64,000 nt of DNA from Limibacter armeniacum (GTDB taxonomy: Bacteria; Bacteroidota; Bacteroidia; Cytophagales; Flammeovirgaceae), in assembly GCF_036880985.1 (NCBI RefSeq), contig NZ_JBAJNO010000008.1:2543500-2607499 (forward strand), in the 5' to 3' direction. The position numbers were made by a program, and so were the translations under genes. The notes under the pieces are model-generated. The model was not told the DNA's origin. It saw nothing but the letters and a program-made list of their open reading frames with translations, and ran no database searches. The stretch's first letter is position 1. Each line of letters opens with the position of its first letter. Of this stretch, positions 17,043-26,800 are shown in pieces.

Positions 17043-19631
17043 ATGCACAATAACATGAGATTAAGACTACAAACAACTTTACTGGTTGCACTAGCAACAT
17101 TATTTACATTGCCAGTTATCGCACAGAACATTCAACTGAAAGGTACGGTTACTGATCAGGACAATGCTCCTATTCCAGGTGCTGGTATACTTATCAAAGG
17201 AACTTCAAAAGGTACTACAACGGATTTTGATGGGAATTTCACCCTTTCCATTTCTTTACCCATAACATTGAAGATTAGCTACCTAGGTTTCAAATCTCAG
17301 GAAATCAATGTAACAACCAACTCACCTATTTCAGTCCAGTTGGAGTCTGAAGACGTGATGTTAGAGGATATTGTCGTAATCGGTAGCCGTAATGCCAACA
17401 GAACTGTAACAGAAACAGCTGTTCCTGTAGATGTACTGAACTTGGATGAGGTAACCAACTCAGTTGGACAGGTAGATGTATCACAACTACTTCAGTTTGC
17501 GGTTCCTTCATTTAACGCCAACCAAAACGCCGGTTCTGATGGTAGTGACCATATACAAGCGGCTTCACTTAGAGGATTGGGCCCTGACCAAGTATTGGTT
17601 TTGATCAACGGTAAAAGAAGACATACCGCTTCCCTACTGAACATGTACGGTACAAGGGAAAGAGGTAAAGTGGCAACTGACTTAAGCACCATTCCTGCTA
17701 GTGCTATTGAAAGAATTGAGGTGTTGAGAGATGGTGCTTCGGCCCAATATGGCTCAGATGCCATTGCTGGTGTAATCAACATCGTATTGAAAAAACAAAC
17801 TGAAACTACGTCAATCAATGCTTCTGCAGGTATTCACCAAGAAGGTGATGGAGAAACATATATGGTTGGTTCCAACTTCGGGTTCGGATTAGGTGAGGAC
17901 GGTTATTTGAATGTCACGGCCCAAATAAACGGCAAGAAAAGAACTAACCGTGCACCTGATTACGAAGAAATGAGAAGAATTGGTACTGCCGCATCTAACA
18001 ATGCTTCCCTATTCTTGAATGCAGGTAAAAACATTTCAGAAAATACTGAAATCTACGCATTCGGTGGAGCCAGTATCAGACAAGGGGAAGCGGATGCTTG
18101 GGGAAGAGGTGCTGATGATGCAAGAAATATCCCTCAGATCTATCCTGAAGGCTTTGTACCAGTGATCAGTACTGACTTGAGTGATTTCTCATTTGCAGTA
18201 GGCGTTAAGTCTAAAATGGGTAACTGGGATGTTGACTTGAGTAATGTTTTCGGTTACAACAAGATGATGTTTGACTTGTCAAACACCTTGAATACTTCTC
18301 AAGCAGCAAATGCAATTGAAGCTAACGAGACAGCATTGACGAGCTTTGATGCTGGTGGGTTCTCATTCGGTCAGAATGTAACCAACCTTAATGTATCAAG
18401 ATTCTTCCCTGATGTTGCCAATGGATTTAGCTTGGCATTTGGTACAGAATATAGAGTTGACCTATACAACATTTACGAAGGCGAAAGATGGTCTTGGGAT
18501 AGAATAGAGCGCAACGGCTTAGCAGGTGGATCTCAAGGGTTCCCTGGTTACAGACCTGAGAATGAAGTAAACGCCAGCAGGTCCAATATTGGAGCTTACA
18601 TCGACACAGAATTGGACATCACGGATAAATGGATGGTAGGTGCTGCTGTCAGAGGTGAAAACTACAGTGACTTCGGTGGTACTTTTACTGGAAAAGTATC
18701 TTCAAGATATGCCTTTACAGACAACCTTGCATTCAGAGGTTCAGCAAGTACAGGGTTTAGAGCGCCTTCTATTCACCAAGCCAATTACAGCAGTACTTTC
18801 ACTGACTTCACGCCAAATGAAAGCGGAGACCTTGTTGCTACAGAAGTTGTATTATCCAAAAATGATAGTGAACTCGCAAAGCTGTTGGGCATTCCTGAGT
18901 TGAAAGAAGAGACTTCTAAAAACTACTCACTTGGTATGACGATCTCCCCTGCTGAAGGCTTAACAGTTACAGTAGACGGTTACCTGATAGACATTGAGGA
19001 CAGAGTGGTGATGACAGGATATTTTGACAGCAATGACCTGTCTGCTGATGTAGCTGCCATTATGAATGATATGGGTGTTAGTCAAGCTGCATTCTTTACC
19101 AATGCCATTGACACAAGAACAAAAGGTCTGGATTTGGTAGCTTCTTACAACAAGTCTTTTGGTGAGCACAATTTTATGTTGACTGCTGGTGCTAATTACA
19201 ATAAGACAGAGGTTGTTGGTGATGTTAAAACATCTGCAGAACTGGAAGGCATGGATGAAACTTACTTTGGTGAGAAAGAGCGTTACTACCTTGAAGGATC
19301 TGCTCCAGAATGGAAAGGTAACCTAACGCTGAACTACAATCACCAAAAGCTGTCAGCTATGGCAAGGGTTAACTACTTCGGCGAAGTGGTAATGGGTACT
19401 TGGTCTAGTGGTGGTCTGCTACAGGTATACTCACCAAAAGCTGCAACAGATTTGAGCGTTTCATATAAACTGCTTGATAACCTGACAACAACAGTTGGTG
19501 GATCAAATATCTTCAATGTATATCCTGACAAGCAAAACCCTGACGAAACAGATACAGGAGGATATTGGGAAGGTGTTCAGATGGGCTTCAACGGCGCATA
19601 CTATTACACAAGAATCACATTCAATTTCTAA
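17043..19631 (+). CDS. TonB-dependent outer-membrane receptor with N-terminal carboxypeptidase-like domain
   Basis: This is an 862-residue outer-membrane receptor. A signal peptide (to about residue 28, LPVIAQN) is followed by a carboxypeptidase-regulatory-like domain (LKGTVTDQDNAPIPGAGI, then DFDGNFTLSI, residues 31-110). The plug domain has the pattern IERIEVLRDGASAQYGSDAI near residues 222-240, and the 22-strand barrel ends in YYYTRITFNF. There is no SusD partner, so it is not a standard polysaccharide locus. The substrate cannot be read from the sequence. The gene is monocistronic by its leader and by stacked hairpins downstream. Regulation may involve the three-hairpin leader. Confidence 0.93.
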   Translation: MHNNMRLRLQTTLLVALATLFTLPVIAQNIQLKGTVTDQDNAPIPGAGILIKGTSKGTTTDFDGNFTLSISLPITLKISYLGFKSQEINVTTNSPISVQLESEDVMLEDIVVIGSRNANRTVTETAVPVDVLNLDEVTNSVGQVDVSQLLQFAVPSFNANQNAGSDGSDHIQAASLRGLGPDQVLVLINGKRRHTASLLNMYGTRERGKVATDLSTIPASAIERIEVLRDGASAQYGSDAIAGVINIVLKKQTETTSINASAGIHQEGDGETYMVGSNFGFGLGEDGYLNVTAQINGKKRTNRAPDYEEMRRIGTAASNNASLFLNAGKNISENTEIYAFGGASIRQGEADAWGRGADDARNIPQIYPEGFVPVISTDLSDFSFAVGVKSKMGNWDVDLSNVFGYNKMMFDLSNTLNTSQAANAIEANETALTSFDAGGFSFGQNVTNLNVSRFFPDVANGFSLAFGTEYRVDLYNIYEGERWSWDRIERNGLAGGSQGFPGYRPENEVNASRSNIGAYIDTELDITDKWMVGAAVRGENYSDFGGTFTGKVSSRYAFTDNLAFRGSASTGFRAPSIHQANYSSTFTDFTPNESGDLVATEVVLSKNDSELAKLLGIPELKEETSKNYSLGMTISPAEGLTVTVDGYLIDIEDRVVMTGYFDSNDLSADVAAIMNDMGVSQAAFFTNAIDTRTKGLDLVASYNKSFGEHNFMLTAGANYNKTEVVGDVKTSAELEGMDETYFGEKERYYLEGSAPEWKGNLTLNYNHQKLSAMARVNYFGEVVMGTWSSGGLLQVYSPKAATDLSVSYKLLDNLTTTVGGSNIFNVYPDKQNPDETDTGGYWEGVQMGFNGAYYYTRITFNF

Positions 19632-19639
19632 TATAAACA

Positions 19640-19750
19640 CAGAATCGAAATCACATGGATGTGGTTTCGATTCTGTAAAATTTATAAAGGATAAGGATTA
19701 TCCTTTCGGCTAGACAAAACCTCGTGGGAAATTTCCATGAGGTTTTTTTA
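19640..19750 (+). terminator. Three stacked hairpins ending the TonB receptor transcript
   Basis: First: CAGAATCGAAA/TTTCGATTCTG (19640-19675), extended inside by CACAT/ATGTG. Second: AAGGATAA/TTATCCTT near 19687-19706. Third: AACCTC/GAGGTT (19718-19743) followed by seven T, a canonical terminator. The first lacks a T-run and may protect the 3' end instead. Confidence 0.75.
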
Positions 19751-19815
19751 TTGTAAAAGCCCCTTTTCATTTAACTTTATCGCTGAAAATTGAACGACAA
19801 TCAACCAAAAACTAT

Positions 19816-20334
19816 ATGCCTGTCATAAAATCTGTCAGAGGCTTTAAGCCTGAATGGGGTAAAGAATGCTTTATTGCCGAAAATGCAACCATCGTTGGAG
19901 ATGTAAAAATGGGAGACCAATGTAGCGTTTGGTTTAATGCTGTTGTCCGTGGTGATGTAAACAGTATCATTATCGGAGACAAGTGTAACATTCAGGATGG
20001 CGCTGTGATTCATTGCACATTTGAAAAAACGAAAACCATCCTTGGCAACAATGTCTCCATTGGTCACAATGCAATTGTTCACGGCTGCACAATTGAAGAC
20101 AATGTACTGATAGGAATGGGAGCTATTGTTATGGACAATGCAATTGTCAAAGAAGGTTGTTTCGTTGCAGCTGGCGCTATAGTGCTCGAAAATAGTGTCT
20201 TGGAGTCTGGTTACCTATATGCTGGAATCCCTGCCAAAAAGATAAAACCTTTGGATGAACGACTGACAGCAACTTTTGAAAGAACAGCTAACAACTACGT
20301 TAAATATAGCAGTTGGTTCAAAGACGAAGAATAA
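19816..20334 (+). CDS. Gamma-carbonic-anhydrase-family hexapeptide-repeat protein
   Basis: This 172-residue left-handed beta-helix protein of the gamma-carbonic anhydrase/YrdA group has repeated hexapeptides (ATIVGDV, SIIIGDK, KTILGNNVSIG). The three zinc ligands are present: His66 in AVIHC, and His84 and His89 in SIGHNAIVHG. It ends with the short C-terminal helix (ERTANNYVKYSSWF) usual for trimers. It may hydrate CO2, though many members of this group show no proven activity. It is cytoplasmic and transcribed alone, with a strong terminator facing the LuxR gene. Confidence 0.92.
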   Translation: MPVIKSVRGFKPEWGKECFIAENATIVGDVKMGDQCSVWFNAVVRGDVNSIIIGDKCNIQDGAVIHCTFEKTKTILGNNVSIGHNAIVHGCTIEDNVLIGMGAIVMDNAIVKEGCFVAAGAIVLENSVLESGYLYAGIPAKKIKPLDERLTATFERTANNYVKYSSWFKDEE

Positions 20335-20348
20335 TAAGTATTAAAGTC

Positions 20349-20390
20349 AAAAAGGCGCTTATAAACCCATATTTATAAGCGCCTTTTCTA
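20349..20390. terminator. Bidirectional terminator
   Basis: A long stem AAAGGCGCTTATAAA/TTTATAAGCGCCTTT with a short loop has a T-run on both strands. It separates the convergent gamma-carbonic anhydrase and LuxR genes. Confidence 0.9.
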
Positions 20391-20415
20391 TTTTAACCCC
20401 GTATGTAGAATACCG

Positions 20416-21234
20416 TTACAATAATCCTTTTCTAATAAAGTCTGCGATTAACTCTGTAATGTTTTTCTTGCCAGACTTCTCAAGGATATTCTTCCGATGT
20501 TTTTTGACAGTTTCTTCAGCAATGAATAGTTTTTCTGCTATTTCCTTACTGGTATAGCCTTTTGCAATATAATCCAGAATTTCCAGCTCCCTACCAGTCA
20601 TCATACTACCAACCCCAACGTATTGGTGGACATAATATGGATCAGGTTTTACATTATAATAGGATGGTTCTCCATTCAGCCCTAAAAAGGATACCGTATT
20701 ATCATTATAGCTAACCCCTTTCAAAAATGTGATATCAGTGTATGACCCCAGAATCACGGACAACTTGTTATCCGCAGTAGTTTCAATCACTTTAAATTGT
20801 TGAAGCACCCTTCTCCACTCCCCACTCATGTCCTTTACACGGAAGTCAGTCACTATCTTATAGTCCTTAGCTTTATTAAGTGGTAAGTTTCTATTCGTAA
20901 AATCCATGGTCATTCTAGCTTTTACAGCAAAGAATGGCTGATCTTCAGGGTGTACCTTTGAGAATATCTTATGTACCGTCAAGTCAGACTTGTCATAACT
21001 GAATACACTTTTGACATCACCGCTGATATATATATAGTCCTTTACATTGTAATCAAACATATAGTAAACAGCAGGGCCTATACTGGACAAATCTGAAATT
21101 TGATTTCTGTATGCTTCTATGTTGAAATCACTTTGATCCGTTCCACTTTCACCATTAATTTCACTCCAAACACCTATCGTTCTCTCAAGATTAATGTTCA
21201 TTTTACTTTGGTTGTATCTAAAATGGCCAAACAA
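20416..21234 (-). CDS. PAS-domain LuxR-type transcriptional regulator
   Basis: This protein of about 261-272 residues has an N-terminal PAS-like sensor. Residues about 55-190 show SGDVKSVFSYDKSDL, FRVKDMSGEWRRVLQQF and SVILGSYTDITFLK, the PAS_3 pattern. The C-terminal LuxR helix-turn-helix has MTGRELEILDYIAKGYTSKEIAEKL (split: TGRELEIL and GYTSKEIAEKLF) and the recognition helix EETVKKHRKNIL. The ligand is unknown. It carries no kinase domain, so it probably senses directly. Start M1 at 21234 or M12 at 21201 (MNINLERTIGVWSEI); the latter looks more natural. Confidence 0.88.
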   Translation of the reverse strand: MFGHFRYNQSKMNINLERTIGVWSEINGESGTDQSDFNIEAYRNQISDLSSIGPAVYYMFDYNVKDYIYISGDVKSVFSYDKSDLTVHKIFSKVHPEDQPFFAVKARMTMDFTNRNLPLNKAKDYKIVTDFRVKDMSGEWRRVLQQFKVIETTADNKLSVILGSYTDITFLKGVSYNDNTVSFLGLNGEPSYYNVKPDPYYVHQYVGVGSMMTGRELEILDYIAKGYTSKEIAEKLFIAEETVKKHRKNILEKSGKKNITELIADFIRKGLL

Positions 21235-21275
21235 AATACCTCTAAAGGGGTATGGCTATAGCTAGCTAATACTCT

Positions 21276-21283
21276 TACATTTG
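21276..21283 (+). promoter_or_regulatory. Candidate -7 element of a small rightward transcript
   Basis: TACATTTG matches TAnnTTTG exactly on the plus strand. There is no plus-strand gene between here and a plus-strand terminator at 21431-21462. No -33 TTG was found at the ideal distance. Confidence 0.3.
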
Positions 21284-21289
21284 TGTGTT

Positions 21290-21462
21290 AATAATCCTGA
21301 ATAGTTACTCAGCTCCTTAATGGGAAACATTCATCAATATTAACCGAGGTATGCTATACTTTAAGTATTAAACTTTAAAGTTAGAATTCATCAGAACAGT
21401 ATAAGTACAAGTGCAAAAAACCCATCCACCAACCCTGTGCCTTTTAGTGCACAGGGTTTTTT
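21290..21462 (+). ncRNA. Possible small RNA of about 170 bases
   Basis: The region is bounded by a TAnnTTTG match on the left and an intrinsic terminator on the right, with no ORF longer than a few codons between. It lies between the divergently placed 5' side of the LuxR gene and the 3' end of apt. No known RNA family was recognised. It may be only the untranslated tail of apt read from the other strand. Confidence 0.3.
21431..21462 (+). terminator. Intrinsic terminator between apt and the LuxR gene
   Basis: Perfect 10-base arms AACCCTGTGC (21431-21440) and GCACAGGGTT (21449-21458) are followed directly by T6 on the plus strand. On the minus strand a T6 follows only after about 10 bases, so termination of apt is possible but less canonical. 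Confidence 0.75.
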
Positions 21463-21473
21463 ATATACTTTGG

Positions 21474-21992
21474 TTAATAGCTGACAAGTGATTTCACCTC
21501 GTATTCTTGTAACCTGTCTCTTCCATTCAGGAATAATAAGTCCATCAGAAAAGAAAGCTGTACTACCTTACCTCCTGCTCTTTCTACCAACTTCACGGTT
21601 GCTTCAGCAGTACCACCTGTAGCCAGTACATCATCATGAATCAAAACATGATCTCCCTCCTGGATTGCATCGGTATGCATTTCTAGAGCATCTGTTCCAT
21701 ACTCAAGTGCATATTCCTCTTTGAGTGTTGAGAATGGAAGCTTGCCTGGCTTTCTGACCGGAACAAAGCCCGCCCCAAGTCTTGCAGCCAATAGTGTCCC
21801 AAACATAAAACCTCTAGACTCCATGGCTACTACTTTGTCTACTTTAAGACCTTCAGCCATTTTTAAAAGTGCTTCAACAGTACCTGTCAATGCTTTTGGA
21901 TTGCTTAATACAGGTGTAATGTCTTTAAAAAGAATACCATCCTTTGGAAAATCATGAATATCGCGAATGTATGATGTTATATCGAAGCTCAT
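21474..21992 (-). CDS. apt: Adenine phosphoribosyltransferase
   Basis: This purine-salvage enzyme converts adenine and PRPP to AMP. The 172-residue length is standard. N-terminal IRDIHDFPKDGILFKDITP and VVAMESRGFMFG are the APT signatures. The PRPP loop is VLIHDDVLATGGTA (near residues 117-130). It is cytoplasmic and single, with 704 bases of non-coding DNA before the next gene. It complements purL earlier in the window but is not linked to it in an operon. Confidence 0.97.
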   Translation of the reverse strand: MSFDITSYIRDIHDFPKDGILFKDITPVLSNPKALTGTVEALLKMAEGLKVDKVVAMESRGFMFGTLLAARLGAGFVPVRKPGKLPFSTLKEEYALEYGTDALEMHTDAIQEGDHVLIHDDVLATGGTAEATVKLVERAGGKVVQLSFLMDLLFLNGRDRLQEYEVKSLVSY

Positions 21993-22696
21993 TTTTGTTT
22001 TTGTTTATTCTAAATAGGATACAAAAATAACAAGATTTAGTCATAGATAACTACATCAAAAGTCAAACCTTATTACTAAATCATGATGTATCCCCAATTC
22101 ATTTTATAATCTCCCTCAAATAAAGTGCTTACAGATTTTATCGCTCAAAGCATATAGAATGCGTCAAAATGAATTTTTGACACATTTATTACTTCACCAA
22201 AATAAATTGAGTACAAACCGAAAGTAGGCTTTGCCGTCAAAAGAATTACTTCAGGATTAAAAGTATTTCGCTCAAAATGGCTGTTCAGTTTAAAAACATA
22301 TCTCAATCAGACACAACGTGGTCAGCGACCATTATCAAGAGATATAAAACTATTTACTTCAACTCCATTTACCTTAAGCTTTAAACTTCTATTATTGCAA
22401 CCCTTTATGAACATTATACATAAAATGAAAGTTCACTCTTGCATTACATCAATATGTAACGTACAGTCCAATATTTGTTAACATACGGGGTTGTTATCTT
22501 ACTACTTAAAAAATAGTTTTCTCCTATTTACGTTAACTTATGTACGAATTGATATAAATATACTTTGATTAGATTTTATAAAACTAAGATTTTGGCTTCA
22601 TTTTAGTAGGAAATAAAGCGCACACCAAAAATGTGCAAAACAATAACTATCAATACCAGAAACACCAGCTTACCGACTAAAACATTTTTTTAAACG
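21993..22696. other. Long non-coding region between apt and the PorP/SprF gene
   Basis: This 704-base AT-rich stretch between divergent genes has no convincing ORF, tRNA or strong terminator. A small hairpin GCACA/TGTGC lies near 22620-22637. Near-matches to the -7 consensus (AATATTTG near 22475, TATACTTTG near 22559) could serve the PorP gene. It is the longest gap in the window and may carry complex regulation of the surface-protein operon. Confidence 0.5.
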
Positions 22697-23800
22697 ATGA
22701 AAATTCACATGGGTAATCTATTTCTATGTGTTTACAAGGTTGTACCTCCAAAAACTGTTTTCACTGCTATTTTTGCTGCAGTTGCATTTTTTGTACTTGT
22801 AACACCAATAACGTGTAATGCGCAAGACGCCCAATTTACACAGTTTCATGCTGCTCCCCTCTATATAAACCCTGCCATGACAGGGTCTACTGGAGACGCA
22901 CGTGCAGTAGTAAATTACCGTGACCAATGGTTTCGTATGCCAGTCAATTACCAGTCTTCAATGGCTTCCTTTGACCATCATATCCGCCGTTATGGATTTT
23001 CATATGGTGTTTTGTTAAAAAATGACCGGATTGGACCTAATGCCAGCCTCCCCATACAACAAAATACTTTTTTACTGTCTGGTGCTTACATGGTTAAGCT
23101 CAATAGAAGAACAACCATGAACCTTGGCCTGCAGGGAGGTGTGATACAAAGCTCGCTGGATTACAGTGGGTTTATCTTTGGAGATCAGCTTAATGATATG
23201 GGTGATATTGGAGGTACAGCTGAAAGCTTTTCCAAAGACAATGTCATGATGGGTGACTTCTCAACTGGTGCATTGGTTTTTGCCAAAAGATGGTGGGCTG
23301 GGTTTGCTGCGCATCATATCAATAGTCCTCGATATTCTTATCTCGGTGATGAGTTTAATGTACCAGCCAAGTTTACCTTACAGGGTGGTTATGTTATTCC
23401 ATTTGAATTCCTGAAACGCTCACGGGTTGGTAAACTTGATGATAAAACGCTTACAGTTACTGCTCTTTACAAATCCCAAGGAAAATCTGACCAATTCAGT
23501 GTTGGGGTTTATGGTCATGCATCTCCGTTCCTTCTTGGCGTGTGGTACCGTGGTATTCCACTAATCAAGAACAATGCTGAAGGAGACTTTAACAATGATG
23601 CCGTTGCTGTTCTAATGGGCTTTAAGCTCAAAGGTTTCAACATCGGCTATAGCTATGACATTACAATATCAGAATTGCCAATGGACAGGGCTGGCTCTCA
23701 TGAGTTATCGCTTATATATAACTTCTCTACCTATAAGAAGTACAGAAAGAAACCGAAGAAAAAAGTAGATCCTGTAGTTTGCCCTATACCGTGGATGTAG
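22697..23800 (+). CDS. PorP/SprF-family type IX secretion outer-membrane protein
   Basis: This 367-residue member of the PorP/SprF family has a signal peptide ending near TCNAQDAQ (residue 43). The defining start QDAQFTQFHAAPLYINPAMTG appears here as AQFTQFHAAPLYINPA, followed by VNYRDQWFRMP and FDHHIRRYGFSYG. Family members form 14-strand barrels and usually serve a particular secreted partner, encoded next to them, with a gliding-motility C-terminal domain. Here the partner is the giant gene starting 68 bases downstream. The N-terminus before the signal core is rather long, so the ATG at 22709 (MGNLFLC) is an alternative start. Confidence 0.93.
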   Translation: MKIHMGNLFLCVYKVVPPKTVFTAIFAAVAFFVLVTPITCNAQDAQFTQFHAAPLYINPAMTGSTGDARAVVNYRDQWFRMPVNYQSSMASFDHHIRRYGFSYGVLLKNDRIGPNASLPIQQNTFLLSGAYMVKLNRRTTMNLGLQGGVIQSSLDYSGFIFGDQLNDMGDIGGTAESFSKDNVMMGDFSTGALVFAKRWWAGFAAHHINSPRYSYLGDEFNVPAKFTLQGGYVIPFEFLKRSRVGKLDDKTLTVTALYKSQGKSDQFSVGVYGHASPFLLGVWYRGIPLIKNNAEGDFNNDAVAVLMGFKLKGFNIGYSYDITISELPMDRAGSHELSLIYNFSTYKKYRKKPKKKVDPVVCPIPWM

Positions 23801-23868
23801 TGTCAATACTTTTTCAACCTTACAAACTAAACTGACAACTGACAACAACCTTTACTAAACCAAATTCT

Positions 23869-26800
23869 ATGAGAAAGATATACGCAATTTGCTGTTTACT
23901 CATACTTTTTTTCCAAACAGGTCCTACGAATGTATTTGCACAGCAGATTGTCGCTACTGTGAATGGGACTGAATATACTTCAGGCATAGAAACAGTGAGT
24001 GAGTGTGAAGGTGCATCTGTTAGCTTAAGTATAAAACCAAATGCTAATATTGCATCCTATAGCTGGGACTTTGGAAACGGGAACACTTCCTCATTAGCTA
24101 CCCCATTTGACCAGTACAATAATGCTGGTACTTATGATGTATCAGTCGTAGTCACCTTCAATGATGGTACACCTCCCAAAACGATTAGTGCACCTGGGTT
24201 TATCCAAGTTAATGAAACACCAAAGGCTAATATTATCGTATCTCAAGCAGGTGGTTGTGAAGGCAACACTATTACAATAAGTAACGATGCCCCTGCTGGA
24301 GACTACACGGAAGTCTATTACCTGATTGACAACCAACTGTACACTTGGGATGGTTCTCAAGCTGATTACGGAGTTGACGTTACTTTTCCTGATGCTGGCG
24401 TATATGATGTCACAATTCAAGGAATCAGCCCTACAGGGTGTAATTTCATCTCTGAAGAAACAGGTATCATTACCATTGATGAGCCTTTTACAATAGACTT
24501 TTCTCCTACAGATATTATTAGCTGTAACGACACTGAAACAGTAACGTTTACTGCCAATCCAAACCCGATTCCAACTAATGCGACATATGTATGGGATTTT
24601 GGTGATGGCACAATCGATTCAGGTAGTAATTCAACTGTGAATCACACTTTTGATAAAATAAATGGCAACTCTTTTACAGTAAGCTTGACTGTTACCTCTG
24701 AAGGCGGGTGTGAACAGACTTTTACTGCCAATTCAGTTGTGGAACTATTGGACTTCACCAATACTTTTACATTTGATGATCCATCAGGTCCATTCTGTAC
24801 TCAATATGGTGCAGTAACATTTTCACCTAACCTTCCCTCATCCCTTGATGGAACGGCATTAGAATGGGAGTTTGAAGATGGCACTATTTTAAACAGTACA
24901 GCACCCAATTCTGTAAGCCATATTTTTTATAATAACACCAATGCCAATAAAACTGAAAATGTCATTTTACGCATCAATGGCATCAGTGGCTGTTCTGAAA
25001 CCAGAACCATAACAATTCCTCCTGTAACGACAGCTACCGCTAGTACACCATTTACACAATTCTGTAGTGAGCCATACAGTGCCACATTCAATATTGATAC
25101 TTCAGAAAACCTCAATAACTTTTACTGGAGGGTAAATGGCTCATCTCAAGGTACAAACAACTCTAATCCAACATTCACGGGAATGACTGGAACCACAACA
25201 GTTGAACTAGTAGCTGACAATGCTGATGGTGAATGTGTATTGTATCAGGAAACTTTGGTTTACACACCTATCACTTTAAACATTATTGGTTCTAGGGGTG
25301 GGTGTGATGCCTTCAGTGAGACTTATAGTGTTGTAGTGAATAATATGCCTGCTGGAGCAAGTATTGCAAGCTATGATTGGGAAATAAAAGATGTAACACC
25401 TGCATTTGCAGGAAGGACTCCATTAACTGATATCAGCGGAAACAATCCAACTATCAATGCCTTTGGACTACCATGGGGTGATTATGAGGCAAGTATAATG
25501 GTTGAAGTATTACACCCTAACGGTACTACAGTCTGTACAGCAATGCAGACAGCTAATATAGCGGTTAGGTTGTTACCTGAATTGGATTTCACTTACGATC
25601 CAGTTTCACCAATCTGTAATGAAACGACTGTTGATTTCACCAACGAGTCTTACTTCTCAGACCCTAATTATCCAGCTGTATATAGAGATGAGGTCATTTA
25701 TGAATGGGATTACAGAGGTAATAATGGCTGGCAGGCAGGTGATGCCAATGGCGACGGTAGTCACTTCTATGATGATATCAGCCCTGCCACTCCTGGTAAC
25801 TGGGATGTAACACTTGATGTAAGACTAAGAGCACGTTATCCGTCAACCAACTGCTCTACTCCTATCGCAGAATACGAAACAAAGGAAATTGATATTACTG
25901 CGCCTAGAGCAAACTTCACATACAACCTTGATAACTGTGAACCTACCCACCTAACTGTAACCAATACATCAGATGGAGCAGGTACAATGAGTTATACTTG
26001 GGAAATTACAGTCAATGGCACAACTACTACGATTGGTCCACTGGCGACAACTGACTTCCCTGTTTCAGATCCTTCTTTCCCGACATTTACGGACCTTGCT
26101 GTTGGAGATTTCCCTGCAGGAGCCAATGTCGCTATCAATCTAATTGTAGGAAATGGGATCTGTGAAGATGACTATCAGGAGTATTTCAATATGCCTGATG
26201 CCCTTCCTGAACCAACAGTGACCTTCCCATCACAGGTTTGTGCTAGCAGTACACCTGTTAGCATCTCTGTAAATGAGTGGGGAGCAGCGCAATATCACTG
26301 GGTTCTGAAAGATAAGGATTCAGGGCTTGAGGTTTTCAATCAGTATGATGACCAAGCTATTGAATTGATCTTTACGCAACCATCTAAAACCTATGAAGGT
26401 GAACTCACCATCACACTTGCCAATGGCTGTGTGATAGATACGACATTTGGAGATATCAGTGTTGAAGGCGCCTATGTAGAAATTGTTGGTGATGCGACTG
26501 GCTGTATTAATACGCCTATTACATTTACTACCCAAAATGCTGACTTCAGCAATGATAATATTGAATGGGAATGGAGAGTAGATGGAGGCACCGTCGATAC
26601 AGGATCATCTTCAACTGGAACTGTCGATAACTTTACACACACATTTACCAATCCAAAATCACCTCAGACTGATAATCATACAGTTGAATTGGTAATTACT
26701 GTTGATGGAAAATGTCCAACAGTTTTTTCTCATGAAATCAATGTCACCAAACCAACCTTTACGTTGGATGACAGCATGTTAAGCTTTGCGTATGGCTGTA

